From JBEBXQ01 sp040391535 (GTDB lineage Bacteria > Bacteroidota > Bacteroidia > Cytophagales > Spirosomataceae): a DNA stretch of 27,875 bases. Made by a program: the position numbers and the translations under genes. The stretch spans positions 1 through 27,875 of the forward strand of contig JBEBXQ010000057.1 in the NCBI GenBank assembly GCA_040391535.1, given 5' to 3'. Below, piece after piece: positions 1 to 10,500 of this stretch. The notes below the pieces were generated by a model. It had not been told where the DNA came from and ran no database searches. It saw only the letters and a list, made by a program, of their open reading frames with translations. How positions within the stretch are numbered: position 1 is the stretch's first letter; each line of letters starts with the position of its first letter.

Positions 1-273
1 TACAAGATTTTACCCCTCATTAAACAAAATTATCCCCCATATCTCTTCGTGAAAGACTTCATATTTGTATTGTCAACCTTCCTCTGCTTCGTCGTTACAT
101 TTTCTAGAAGTTCGTAAAATTTATTCTATACACAATCTCTGTGATGCGATAGGCAATCTGATTGCTGATTTGTCATCCTGCATTTTAGAACACTTAAACC
201 AAGTACCTGAAAAAACCTGAGATTATCTGTGATTTATAACATCAGCATAGCCGATAGTCCCAACCAATACAGC

Positions 274-302
274 AGCCCGGTATTCCGGGTTATTCATTTT
301 TT
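274..302 (+). terminator. Candidate rho-independent terminator of an upstream gene
   Basis: CCCGG (276-280) and CCGGG (285-289) form a perfect 5-bp stem with a TATT loop. A G-T and an A-T pair can extend it to 274-291. A T-rich run, including six T at 297-302, follows. The orientation fits termination of a plus-strand transcript from left of the window. The stem is short, so this is tentative. Confidence 0.35.
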
Positions 303-343
303 ATGTTCTTGTCTGAATGCATACCAGAATTAAATCAATTGTA

Positions 344-382
344 AAATCTGCGTGTAATTAATGTCCTTTCAGATTTACACGC
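344..382 (+). promoter_or_regulatory. Overlapping, mutually exclusive hairpin arms in the leader
   Basis: Two alternative stems share sequence. AAATCTG (344-350) can pair with CAGATTT (370-376), and GCGTGTAA (350-357) can pair with TTACACGC (375-382). They overlap at position 350 and at 375-376, so only one can form fully at a time. The site lies about 185 bases upstream of the surface-protein start. A switching leader or a protein-binding site is possible, but function is inference. Confidence 0.25.
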
Positions 383-459
383 GCTTTGACAAATCTCAAG
401 TTATAGTGGAAATCTATGTACAAATCAATTTTAGCAGACCCTCCTCTTCAGAATCAGGA

Positions 460-477
460 CTTTACTTCACAGTAAAG
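460..477 (+). promoter_or_regulatory. Perfect 7-bp inverted repeat upstream of the surface protein
   Basis: CTTTACT (460-466), loop TCAC, AGTAAAG (471-477). It lies about 90 bases before the start codon at 565. It could be an operator half-site pair or a 5' UTR hairpin. No T tract follows, so it is not a terminator. Confidence 0.25.
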
Positions 478-564
478 CAATAAAACAATCAGTTAATAAT
501 CAAACACTTAGTAACCAAAAAGAACAGTTAAAACAACCATGACTTTAAACTTAAGTAACCCAGT

Positions 565-3500
565 ATGAAACAAAATTTACACATTGCCCTCATGGCCCTT
601 CTGGCCATTTCCATATCGGTTTCCGGTATCAGGGCACAATCTCCCGGCGGGGTCGCTCCTGCGGCCTGGTACAGAGCAGGTTCAGCTGTCTACTCAGATG
701 CGGGCAGTACATCGGCAGCTGACAATGCGACTGTGCAGCAATGGAACGATCACACAGGCAACTTCCCTCTTTTACAAGCCACAACGGGCTACCGGCCTGT
801 TTTTTCCAATGCTACCACATTGGCAAACTTTAATCCCACGGTCACCTTCGACGGTAGCAATGACTGGATGCAATTTACAGCTGGTGCTCTTACGAATATA
901 ATTGATCGCGCCGACGGTACTCTTTATGCTGCCGGATATGTCAATCGGCAGAAAGGAAGCGGCTTTGCCGGTTTTCATGCCAGTATGGACTTCCCCGGCT
1001 TGCACATGTATACCAACTATAAACTGCTGTTCTTCACATCAGGAGGCCCTGGTTATCAGGGGCAAAGTGAAGATGTCATGCAGGCCGGCACTTTCTTCTC
1101 TGCGGGAAGCGGGTGGCTCAATGCGGCAGGAGCCACAAACTCTTATGCTGCGGCCACAGTTTCGCTGAATGGAACAAGAAAGGAATACAATGCCTCCAAT
1201 ATTTACAATGCCAATACCAACAATGCCTACAGAGATTTCCGGATTGGCAGAGACAGTAACTATGGCGCATTCAGCGGACAACTGAATGAAATTATGATTT
1301 TTGAGGACCGCCTGACGCCAGACCAAATGGATCGGGTAGAGACCTATCTGGCCGTCAAATACGGAACTACCTATGCCAAAGGTATAAGAGATTACAAAAA
1401 TGCTGCCGGCACTACGGTATGGGATGCCACAGCGCATACAGGTTTTCATCATAATATAGCCGGTATAGCAAGGGACGATGCCGGTGCACTATACCAAAAG
1501 CAATCCTGGAGCACTAACCCGGGCCAGCAGGTGCTGATTGGTGTTGGAGGTTTGGCCAATACCAATGCAGCAAACAGCGGAACACTTACTGACGGACAGT
1601 ATCTGATCTGGGGGGATAACGGACTGGACAAAGCTCCGACAATTGCCACAACTGAATTCACAGGTCTTTCGCATCATTTTGCCGCAATCTGGAAAGTACA
1701 GAATAGTGGATCGGTTGGTACAGTAAGAATAGCATGGCCTAAGAGTTTTGGTAGCCTGACCCTGATCCAAAGTAGTGATGCCATTATCGATGGCTCTGAT
1801 GCTACCACTTCAATGGCAGCAAATGAAATTACCATCAATGATATCGTTTACAATTATGCAGATGTAACGCTGGATGGTGGTTCATTTTTTACATTTGGTG
1901 CAAAACTGGCAGGGCCAGGTGGTGTTACGGCAGGTCTGATGATGTGGCATAGAGCTGATGACGGTACGACAACACCAGGACCCAAAAATATATGGAAAGA
2001 TATTTCAGGTTTAGGAAGGGATGTTACACAAAACAATAATGCAGCTTATCAGCCTTCTCTCGTAACCAATGCAAGTCATTCGGCAGACAGTAAGCTATAC
2101 AGCTTCAATTTCAACCCGTTCTATTATTTCGACGGTTCGAACGACTTCTTCTACAGAGAGGGTGATTTATATTTCCCTGATATCAATAGTGCCGGGTCGA
2201 CCTACGGCGTAATGTTCAATTCCAACAGAGGAGGCTGGCATACACCCTATGGCTGGGCCGACGATGATCCGAATTTCTTCAGATGGGATGGACGCTATGA
2301 AGTATGGAGAGACAACTCCCGCCCACTGATGACCAATGATATGGACGCCCGCACCCTGCCAGCTAACATAGGAGGGATGTCGTGGAGAGGTAACGGTATC
2401 AATGGCATCTACATGAATATTGACGGTAAAACATACAGTACTACCAGTTATAACATCGGTACGCTCAACAATAACCGGACCCCTCCGAATTTCGCAATTG
2501 GCTCAGAAGGCCACAACCTACAAGGGGCTGGCAATGAGCACCACCAAGGGGGGATTTCTGAAGTGTTTGCCTACAGCGTCGATCACCAAAACTCTACCGG
2601 TGACGAAAAACAAAGGATCAATTCTTACTTAGCGATCAAGTACGGCATCACACTGAAAGATGAGGCCGGCACAGGAGTTCCGAACTATCTGAGCAGTAAT
2701 TCGGATGTGGTTTGGGATGCGACAGCCAATGCAGACTATAACAACAATATCGCCGGTATTGCCCGGGATGAGAACAGCGCACTTCATCAGAAGCAGTCAC
2801 ACAGCAACAAAGACGGGCAGCAAGTTTTGATCGGTACTACAGGACTGGCCAATACCAATGCTGCAAATACCGCCACACTCGACCAGGGACAGTTCCTGGT
2901 TTGGGGTGATAACGGACTGGCAAAAGCTCCATCTGTTGCAATCACAGGAATATCCGGCGTAAATTATCGTTTTGCTTCAGTTTGGAAGGTTCAGAATACA
3001 GGTACTGTAGGAAATGTAAGAGTGGCCTGGCCAACAGGGCTTACCAATCTTACATTGGTGCAAAGTACAGATCCGGCATTTGGAACGGTAACCTCATCAT
3101 CTGATATGACGGTAAATACGGAGACTATTAACGGTGTGGCTTACAATTATGCAGATGTTACACTGCCTGATGGTACATATTTTACCTTTGCCGCACAGCT
3201 GAACGGCCCCGGTGGTGTCAGCCTGGACTTAAGAGTTTGGCTAAGATCAGATGCAGGGTTTACACCAGCTACCTGGACAGATTTTTCTGGAACTAACAAC
3301 GACTACACGCAAACCAATGCCGCCCGCCAGCCGTTTGTTGCTTCCGACCTGTACAACTTTAATCCGGCTGTGGATTTTGGCACGACAGGTACCGATGCAC
3401 GTTTTATGGTGGTCCCTTCCGGCAAACCCTATTCGGCCAATGGCACCAATAGCACCATCTTTACGGCAACAACTAACAGGTCATTTGGAGGTTACAGAGA

Positions 3501-6500
3501 TATTATTGGATTTGGCGGAACAACAACGGGAACAGGTTTAACTGGTGCCGATCTTCCGGCCTTTACTAATCTGGGTACAAATACGGTACTGTATCCCCAT
3601 CCTACGTCTCCGGGTTATGATCCCATTCAATTGAACAGACTATATCTTGATGATGTCTCGTTTACCGTTGGAACACCAGGAATAAAATTTGGGAAAAACG
3701 GACTAGCTAATACTGTTAATTCTACACTCTCTGCAGGCCAGGCATTGCATGCCAATGGTAGTATATTAGGGGCTCAGCCGGAAGTCAGAGACGGATTGAT
3801 AGGAGAAGTAATCGCTTATGAAAGAGATCTTTCCCTGGATGAAAAAGTAAGAGTAAGAAGCTATGTAGCCATTAAATATGGTATTACGCTTGCCCACGAT
3901 TATGTGGCAAGTAATGGTACAACTATATTCTGGGATACAACTGCTAATACTGGATATAACCGTAACATTGCCGGTATCGCCAGAGATGATAACGGTTCAA
4001 TGTATCAGAGGCAGTCCAACAGCATCAATCCCGGCCGTCAGGTGGTTATCAGCACTACCGGGTTGGCTAACACGAATGCGTCCAATACTACCGGCTTAAG
4101 CAATCAGCAGTTCCTGGTTTGGGGAGATAATGGCCTGGCCAAGGGTCCTGCTGTGACCTTTGCTACAATCGGAGGCTTGCCTTACAACCGCTTCGGAGCT
4201 ATCTGGAAAGCTCAGAATACAGCATCGGTAGGTACTGTAAGGGTGGCCTGGCCTGCGGGATTGACCAACCTTAAGTTAATCATTAGCGATGATGATAACA
4301 TCACTACGGATGATGATGTGTATGATATGACCGGCACGCAAACTATAAACGGTGTAGATTATGCTTATAGAGATGTAACGATTAAGGATGGCCAGTACTT
4401 CACTTTCGCTGCCTTTGTACAGGGGCCTGGTGGTATAACCAACAACCTAAGCCACTGGTATAGAGCTGACAAATTAACGCAGTCTGGTGGTGATGGTACA
4501 GATCTGACTATCTGGACGGATTTTGCAACCGGTGTCGAGGTAACTCCGTTTGGCGCAGCACCACTACCCAAGTTCAAAACAGGAGAAGCTACCCACTTCA
4601 ATTTCAACCCCGGAATTGAGTTTACGGCCACCAACCAGAAAATCGGGAACATCACCGAGCCTACTGTTTCTTCCCTTGATTTCGAGATCTTTACCCTTAC
4701 CAAGCAAGGAATGGGTGGCACAAGGTTCTTTAATATAGGGATGAACAATACCACTTTCAACGGGAACAACTGGGATCACCCCGGTTTGTATACAAATGGT
4801 ACAATAGCAAGGAGAAACAATACTGGTGGGAGTCTCGGTGCGCCGAATCCGGGCAATATCAATTTCAGCACTACTGCTCCCAGTATTATGTATCATACCT
4901 TCTCAGACCTTGCAATGAGCAAAGGGTTGAATGGTGCGGCCAATGGAGCTCAATTTAATCATACAGCAAGGGGGGCTATAACCGGAGGTCACATTTTTGG
5001 AGCCAATAACGGAGAGATAACTAGCGGAGATGATGCAGGCTTTACCGGGCACATCGGCGAACTGGTTATTTACGGTCATGGTACCATTACTGCCGCAGAA
5101 CGCAATAAGGTTGATACTTACCTGGCTATCAAATATGGCGTAACACTTAACGCAGGTGTTAGTTATGTAACATCGAAGAGTGATACGGTATGGCATAAGG
5201 ATGCTAACGCGGCATACTATAACAATGTGGCAGGTATTGGTAATGATTTTGTATCAGCATTACATCAGAAACAAAGCCGGAGCCAGCATACGAATAGTAA
5301 CGGACAGGTAACGATGGGCGTAAGTACCATTGTAGAAACTAACCAGGCCAATACGGCATCGCTCGCAGACGGTCAGTTCCTGCTATGGGGCGATAATGGC
5401 AATACACAAGCTATGACTAATGTAGCGTCAACTTTTACATCCTTCAATTATGCAGGCGGAACTGACAATGCCCGTCGGATGAATCGTGTATGGAAAGTCC
5501 AGAATACGGGTGTAACTGATGAAATGCTGGTTCGCTTCCCTGTAGCTTCGGTAGGTACTACTACACTTCCTGAGAGTGATGCCTGTGGCAATTATGCCAT
5601 TCTGTTTGCAGATGATGCTGCATTTACAACTAACTTAACGGTAGTTCCCCTGACAGTAAATGAAACGGATTACGAAGTAATGCACAGCTTCCCTAATGGA
5701 ATGAGCTATTTTACCTTTGCCAAGCTCACACCATTGTCTAACGGTACTGTCTATCTTCCTGGTCAAACGGAAGTATCGAATGAATACATAACCAATTGTG
5801 TTATAGGCGAATGGAGGTACTTCAACAAAGAAGGGGACTCAGAACAGAAGCTGATCGGATTCTCGGGCCTCACCACCGGCGAGCTGGATGCACTGGAGGT
5901 AACCATCACCCCTCAGGGTACGCTTTACGACGAAAACAATCGTACTACAGCTCTTATGGCCCGTATTACGACGGTGGCCAATGGTGATGCAAGTTACTCA
6001 GAGCCGAAAAAAATCAGAGTGTATTATGACCAGGATGAGCTCGATGAAGCAACCTTACCAAATGCAGCAGTAAGTGGATGGTTCAAATATGAAGGAGATG
6101 CTGATGACGTATTGACGGACATCTTCTCCGACGGGTTGTTTGATCCTGCCAAAGCTGAAGCGCTTGAGCCGGATGATTTCGGAACAGAAGACGGTGTAAG
6201 ATACGTTGAATTCCACAATCTTGATTCATTCAGCAGCTTTGTCTATATCTCCACCACAGAGCAGAGTCCGCTTCCGGTTACGCTGACCTATTTTAAAGCC
6301 AGCAAGGAAGGTGATATCGCTGTTCTGAACTGGGCTACTGCCAACGAGCAGAACAATGCAGGCTACGAAGTAGAGCGCAGTAATAACGCACGTAACTGGA
6401 CTTCCCTGGGATTTGTAGATGGCAAAGGTGAAAACAACAACAGTAACGCTCCGCTGGACTACAGCTTTACTGACGTTGCACCACTTAGTGGTATCAACTA

Positions 6501-6810
6501 TTACCGCCTGAAGCAAACCGACCTGGACGGCAGCTATGAATACAGCCGGTATGTAACCGTTCAGTTCAACGAAAACATCAGGGAGCTGACCTTGTACCCC
6601 AACCCTGTGACACAAGGTAAAATAACACTCAAAGTATCTGACGGAACTATGCAGAACTACAAGATCTACAGCGTTGCCGGTATAGAGATTATGAGTAAAA
6701 ACCTGACTTCCGATGAAGTGGATATAAGCAGTCTGCCTGCAGGCATGTACATTATAAAAGTACGGCTTGAAAGCGGTGAGATGATTAACAAATCATTTAT
6801 TGTGAAATAA
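565..6810 (+). CDS. Giant T9SS-secreted surface protein with four lectin-like repeats
   Basis: This 2081-aa secreted protein has a signal peptide at about 1-24 (hydrophobic core, cleavage near IRA|Q). Four tandem units of roughly 420 residues follow, at about 27-449, 450-880, 881-1286 and 1287-1725. Each opens with a [G]PGG[VI]...W.R[AS]D-like segment and a variable beta-rich, LamG/concanavalin-like part. Each then carries a conserved block, Y-[LV]-A-[IV]-K-Y-G (tyrosines 261, 688, 1100, 1519), VWD/FWD, NIAGI, QKQS or QRQS, and WGDNG. I recall this block as the Bacteroidota DUF8202 type, but the name is from memory. A fibronectin-like region typical of T9SS cargo spans about 1903-2003. The C-terminal sorting domain (about 2007-2081) starts with LYPNP and ends in a lysine. 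The protein is probably displayed on or released from the outer membrane and may bind glycans or adhere. No catalytic motif is visible. It is monocistronic, with a strong terminator 24 bases after the stop. Confidence 0.9.
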   Translation: MKQNLHIALMALLAISISVSGIRAQSPGGVAPAAWYRAGSAVYSDAGSTSAADNATVQQWNDHTGNFPLLQATTGYRPVFSNATTLANFNPTVTFDGSNDWMQFTAGALTNIIDRADGTLYAAGYVNRQKGSGFAGFHASMDFPGLHMYTNYKLLFFTSGGPGYQGQSEDVMQAGTFFSAGSGWLNAAGATNSYAAATVSLNGTRKEYNASNIYNANTNNAYRDFRIGRDSNYGAFSGQLNEIMIFEDRLTPDQMDRVETYLAVKYGTTYAKGIRDYKNAAGTTVWDATAHTGFHHNIAGIARDDAGALYQKQSWSTNPGQQVLIGVGGLANTNAANSGTLTDGQYLIWGDNGLDKAPTIATTEFTGLSHHFAAIWKVQNSGSVGTVRIAWPKSFGSLTLIQSSDAIIDGSDATTSMAANEITINDIVYNYADVTLDGGSFFTFGAKLAGPGGVTAGLMMWHRADDGTTTPGPKNIWKDISGLGRDVTQNNNAAYQPSLVTNASHSADSKLYSFNFNPFYYFDGSNDFFYREGDLYFPDINSAGSTYGVMFNSNRGGWHTPYGWADDDPNFFRWDGRYEVWRDNSRPLMTNDMDARTLPANIGGMSWRGNGINGIYMNIDGKTYSTTSYNIGTLNNNRTPPNFAIGSEGHNLQGAGNEHHQGGISEVFAYSVDHQNSTGDEKQRINSYLAIKYGITLKDEAGTGVPNYLSSNSDVVWDATANADYNNNIAGIARDENSALHQKQSHSNKDGQQVLIGTTGLANTNAANTATLDQGQFLVWGDNGLAKAPSVAITGISGVNYRFASVWKVQNTGTVGNVRVAWPTGLTNLTLVQSTDPAFGTVTSSSDMTVNTETINGVAYNYADVTLPDGTYFTFAAQLNGPGGVSLDLRVWLRSDAGFTPATWTDFSGTNNDYTQTNAARQPFVASDLYNFNPAVDFGTTGTDARFMVVPSGKPYSANGTNSTIFTATTNRSFGGYRDIIGFGGTTTGTGLTGADLPAFTNLGTNTVLYPHPTSPGYDPIQLNRLYLDDVSFTVGTPGIKFGKNGLANTVNSTLSAGQALHANGSILGAQPEVRDGLIGEVIAYERDLSLDEKVRVRSYVAIKYGITLAHDYVASNGTTIFWDTTANTGYNRNIAGIARDDNGSMYQRQSNSINPGRQVVISTTGLANTNASNTTGLSNQQFLVWGDNGLAKGPAVTFATIGGLPYNRFGAIWKAQNTASVGTVRVAWPAGLTNLKLIISDDDNITTDDDVYDMTGTQTINGVDYAYRDVTIKDGQYFTFAAFVQGPGGITNNLSHWYRADKLTQSGGDGTDLTIWTDFATGVEVTPFGAAPLPKFKTGEATHFNFNPGIEFTATNQKIGNITEPTVSSLDFEIFTLTKQGMGGTRFFNIGMNNTTFNGNNWDHPGLYTNGTIARRNNTGGSLGAPNPGNINFSTTAPSIMYHTFSDLAMSKGLNGAANGAQFNHTARGAITGGHIFGANNGEITSGDDAGFTGHIGELVIYGHGTITAAERNKVDTYLAIKYGVTLNAGVSYVTSKSDTVWHKDANAAYYNNVAGIGNDFVSALHQKQSRSQHTNSNGQVTMGVSTIVETNQANTASLADGQFLLWGDNGNTQAMTNVASTFTSFNYAGGTDNARRMNRVWKVQNTGVTDEMLVRFPVASVGTTTLPESDACGNYAILFADDAAFTTNLTVVPLTVNETDYEVMHSFPNGMSYFTFAKLTPLSNGTVYLPGQTEVSNEYITNCVIGEWRYFNKEGDSEQKLIGFSGLTTGELDALEVTITPQGTLYDENNRTTALMARITTVANGDASYSEPKKIRVYYDQDELDEATLPNAAVSGWFKYEGDADDVLTDIFSDGLFDPAKAEALEPDDFGTEDGVRYVEFHNLDSFSSFVYISTTEQSPLPVTLTYFKASKEGDIAVLNWATANEQNNAGYEVERSNNARNWTSLGFVDGKGENNNSNAPLDYSFTDVAPLSGINYYRLKQTDLDGSYEYSRYVTVQFNENIRELTLYPNPVTQGKITLKVSDGTMQNYKIYSVAGIEIMSKNLTSDEVDISSLPAGMYIIKVRLESGEMINKSFIVK
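643..5739 (+). repeat. Four in-frame ~1.2-1.3 kb repeat units within the surface-protein gene
   Basis: The units lie at about 643-1911, 1912-3204, 3205-4422 and 4423-5739. The 3' half of each unit is the better conserved. For example, a segment encoding GLANTNA occurs in units 1, 2 and 3, while unit 4 has a diverged form (ETNQANTA). The 5' halves, which encode the lectin-like part, are strongly diverged. Spacing between equivalent tyrosines of the YLAIKYG-type motif is 427, 412 and 419 residues, so the repeat is regular. Similarity is mostly at protein level, which points to old duplication. Confidence 0.85.
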
Positions 6811-6833
6811 AAGCAGTCTGCTGTCAGTAAGCG

Positions 6834-6874
6834 AAAAGCCGGTAACATTGAAATACTATGTTACCGGCTTTTTT
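6834..6874 (+). terminator. Strong rho-independent terminator after the surface protein
   Basis: A perfect 11-bp stem, GCCGGTAACAT (6838-6848) with ATGTTACCGGC (6858-6868), has a 9-base loop and six T at 6869-6874. Four A (6834-6837) before the stem extend it to 15 bp and would also give a T tract on the minus strand. It begins 24 bases after the stop codon. Confidence 0.9.
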
Positions 6875-7567
6875 ACGTTCTACAAGCACTATAGCGGACC
6901 ACGCTGAACACGGTCAGCGGAGTAGTTCCATCGATCGCTGCGGCAAAAATCTTTCTCCTTTTTCAGCGATGCAAAAAATAACCATAGCGGCAGCAGCGGA
7001 AAAAGTCAGGGTTGTGTATTAAATAGTACACGCTCTGCTTTTGAATAAAAGCATTCATCAACCGCCCCTTTCACAGTTGTAGTATGCGGTATCGAAAGCA
7101 CTTCCTGATATTTCAGCATGATCGCAGATTCCGGCAAAACAAAAATTTACTTTCAACTATACAGTGATTGAATAGCATTTATACCCATCAACCGATACCA
7201 ATAAATAAATTTAACCTGATAGTAGATAATCCGTTAAAAATATCATAATCATAATTCGATATCTATGATGCACACTTCCCAGATTTCATTACTCTCACGA
7301 CACAGGCAATCTCCACTAAAATTCAATATTCATGCCGAAAATCGGCTGAATTTCTCAGTGAAGAAATAGTATGTATTCAATTTTATATCATCGACAGACT
7401 TTTAGCTTGCATTCAAAACTGAGCAGATTAGCTTCTCTGAAATTATTTCATGGGTATTTTTTTATCTAAATAGGTATGTTTTTTTATTTCATTCCGATGG
7501 AACAGAAAAATACTAAACAATTACAAAACAGATAGCCTATTATTGTAGCAATAATTCTATATTCATT
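6875..7567. other. Non-coding spacer between surface protein and hybrid regulator
   Basis: I see no supported gene in these roughly 690 bases. Small hairpins are present: CGCTGA/TCAGCG at 6902-6919, GCTTTT/AAAAGC at 7037-7052, and a palindrome just upstream of the next gene. The last 150 bases are very AT-rich, as expected of a Bacteroidota promoter region, but I cannot assign promoter boxes with confidence. Confidence 0.6.
7539..7555 (+). promoter_or_regulatory. Inverted repeat directly upstream of the hybrid regulator
   Basis: ATTATTG (7539-7545), TAG, CAATAAT (7549-7555) is a perfect 7-bp palindrome with a 3-base gap, ending 12 bases before the start codon at 7568. Its position over the leader and ribosome-binding region suits an autoregulatory operator or a translation-modulating hairpin. 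Function is inference. Confidence 0.3.
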
Positions 7568-10500
7568 ATGCTAGCCTTATACCGGAACGTGAGCCTTAAG
7601 CTATTTATCTCTTACTTATTGTTGGTATTCTGTTTTGTATTCTTCCCTGAAGTAAATGCGCAGGTATTCCGGCAATTCTCTAACCAGAAAGACGCACCGG
7701 TTACCACCGTACTTGGCATAACCCAGGACAAGGATGGATTTATGTGGTTCGCCACGACCAGAGGCCTCTTCCGGTATGATTCCCAGACTTTCAAAAAATT
7801 CATTCATGATCCCAATAACCCCGGTACGGTTCCTTCCGATTACGTTACAAAGGTATTATGTGACTCTGAGGGTAAAATATGGGTGGCTACATGGTCGGGG
7901 CTCAGTCTGTTTGACAGCAATAACAGTACCTTCCAAAACTTCAGTCACGATTCAACTGACGTAAATTCTCTTTCCAGTAATTATGTAAATTTCATTACAG
8001 AAGATAGCCATAAAAGAATCTGGATCGGCACCCGCAAAGGTCTGGATTATATGGAAGCAAAAAATGATACCGTGCGCTTATTCCGGCATCATACGGATAT
8101 ATTTTCAGAGACATCATATGCTCCGCGATGCCTGATCGAGGGAAAAAACGGTGATATCTGGGTAGGGACGTCAGACGGTCTGGTCTGTATACCTGGTAAT
8201 GGGGCTACTCCCAGAGTTTTTAAGATACAGCCTACCCCTACCCGTCAGTTTATTAATAAGTTCGAAGCTATTCTGATGGATGCAAAGGAAAATCTCTGGC
8301 TTGGTTCTGTCAACGGCCTTGTTTATTTTGATACAGCCAAGGAACGCTTTGAGCTGATTGAGGATTTCAAAAATCCGAAATACCCCATACCAAGCGTGAT
8401 GGGTATTATTCAGGACAAAAAAGGAAAATTCTGGATATCGACGGAGTCAGGACTGGCTCATTTCAACCCGGCGGACAAACAGTCAGAATGGTTTCTGACA
8501 GATCCCGGAAACCCACAGAGCTTAGCCGACGATGTTCTGTATTCAATGCATATGGACCGTCAGGGAGGACTTTGGCTGGGCAGCTATTATCTGGGAATCA
8601 GTTACCTGAACACCCATTCGCCTGAAATCCATACGTTGCCTTCCTATTCAGATATTTTTACAAGCGGCTGGATGGGAAATACAGCAGACAAAAAACTCTG
8701 GATCGTATCGGGAGACCGCAGTAAAATTATTTTTTCAGATCCGGAGACCAATAAAAGTACAGTATTTGGCCTCCCTCTTACTTCACCACTCACTTACCAC
8801 TCTTTTTATGTAGATAGCTCGGGTGTCCTGTGGTGTGGCGGCAATGCAGTCCTGACAAGCTATGATTTAAAAACCCGTCAGCGCACAGACCATCCGTTAC
8901 GTATCGGGGGAGGAAACACCCCGTTGACCGGAAAAATTTATGACATGTTCGAAGACCAGGAGGGAAGGTTCTGGATTACAGGTTTTTTTGGATTGGTGAA
9001 ATACGATAAAAAAAGTGGCAAAATCACCGAAACGGGCCAGAATACCAGACTTTATACTTCACTGGAAGACTCCAAAGGAAACCTGTGGTTTGGCGGACGC
9101 GAAGGCGTATTTCTTCTTGGAAAAGGTGCTTCCAGCATTGAAAAACTGGAAGTCAGCCGTGTAAAATCCGGTAATTTCATGCCAGTACGACGAATAGTCG
9201 AAGATCTTTCCGGACGGATCTGGTTTGCGGTTGAACAGGGGCTCCAGCTCTATGATCCTGTACAGCACAAATTAATACAGCTTTCCGACGAAGAAAATAC
9301 CGTGCTTGATTATGTCCTGGATATCCAGTGTGACAAACAGGGTTATCTGTGGATTAATGCAGAGTCAAAGCTTATCAGATACCATCCCGACAAAAAGACT
9401 GTGCAAGTCTACGATCAACTTGACGGGCTGCCGCTCAATACCATTCTACCCCCAAGCTCCTCTGTCATAGACCACAGCGGGAAGCTTCATTTTGTTACCA
9501 ATCGTCATATATTCTCATTAGATCCTGAAACAATATCAACCCATGAGCGCCCCTCTCCTGTTACAGTCACTTCTCTGAAACTGTTTAACAAGGAAGTTAC
9601 TGCAGGAGATAAAACCCGTATTCTCAATCAGGCTATCAACAAAACTGATAAAATTACTTTTCGTTATGATCAGAACATCTTCTCACTGGATTTTGCTATT
9701 TTAAGCTATGCCAGATTCGAAAAAAACCAATATGCCTACAAACTTGAAGGCTTTGAAGAGGACTGGAATTATGTTTCTGTCCCGTCTGCTACTTATACCA
9801 ATCTTCCGTCCGGTAAGTATACGTTCCTGGTAAAAGCAGCCAATGGTGACGGATACTGGAACGAGGAGCCATTAAGGCTCGGGATAGAAGTATTGCCTCC
9901 CTGGTGGAAAACATGGTATGCGTATGCGTTTTATCTGTTGCTTGCCGGTGCTGTCATCTACGGTGTTATCCGGTTTCTATGGTTACGCAAATCCGTCCAG
10001 AAAGAGAATGAACTATATCAGAGCAAGCTGGATTTCTTTACCAATATCTCTCATGAAATACGCACTCACCTTTCCCTTATTATCAATCCAATTGAAAAAG
10101 TCGTTCAGTCGGCCGAAATAACTCCTGCTGACCATACTTATCTGACCTATGCCAGAAATAACTCGGAAAGACTCATGCTGCTGGTCAACGAATTACTGGA
10201 TTTCAGGAAAATACAGCATGGGGGTCTTCAGCTTCATGTCTCTGAACAAAACCTGGGAGTAGTGCTCAGAAATGTCATTTCGGTCTTCGAACATACCGGA
10301 AAAGAAAAAGAGATCATAAGCTGTATCAACCTCCCTGAAGAGCCTGTTCTACTGTGGTTTGACGCAGTACAGATGCAAAAGGTTTTCTTCAATCTTTTAA
10401 GTAACGCTTATAAATTTACTCCGGAAGGTGGTCAGATTACGGTAAGCGTAACTGAATCAGCCTCAGATGTCAGTATCAGATTCGCAGATAACGGAAAAGG

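Larger units (their letters stand above)
1..564. other. Non-coding region upstream of the T9SS surface protein
   Basis: I see no credible gene here. The stretch is AT-rich and holds three inverted repeats that are annotated separately: a terminator-like hairpin near 274-302, a pair of overlapping arms at 344-382, and a short perfect hairpin at 460-477. It probably contains the end of a transcript entering from the left and the promoter and leader of the surface-protein gene. I did not find a convincing Bacteroidota promoter (TTG, about 19 bases, TAnnTTTG). Confidence 0.6.

Noticed and set aside
1039..1452. Antisense frame of 137 codons in the surface-protein gene
   Set aside because: One of many chance frames opposite a long repetitive gene; no motif, and the opposite frame is clearly coding.
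643..5739. Possible CRISPR or tandem DNA repeat in the first gene
   Set aside because: The periodicity is about 1.25 kb, in frame and diverged at DNA level; it is protein-domain duplication, not a CRISPR or VNTR array.
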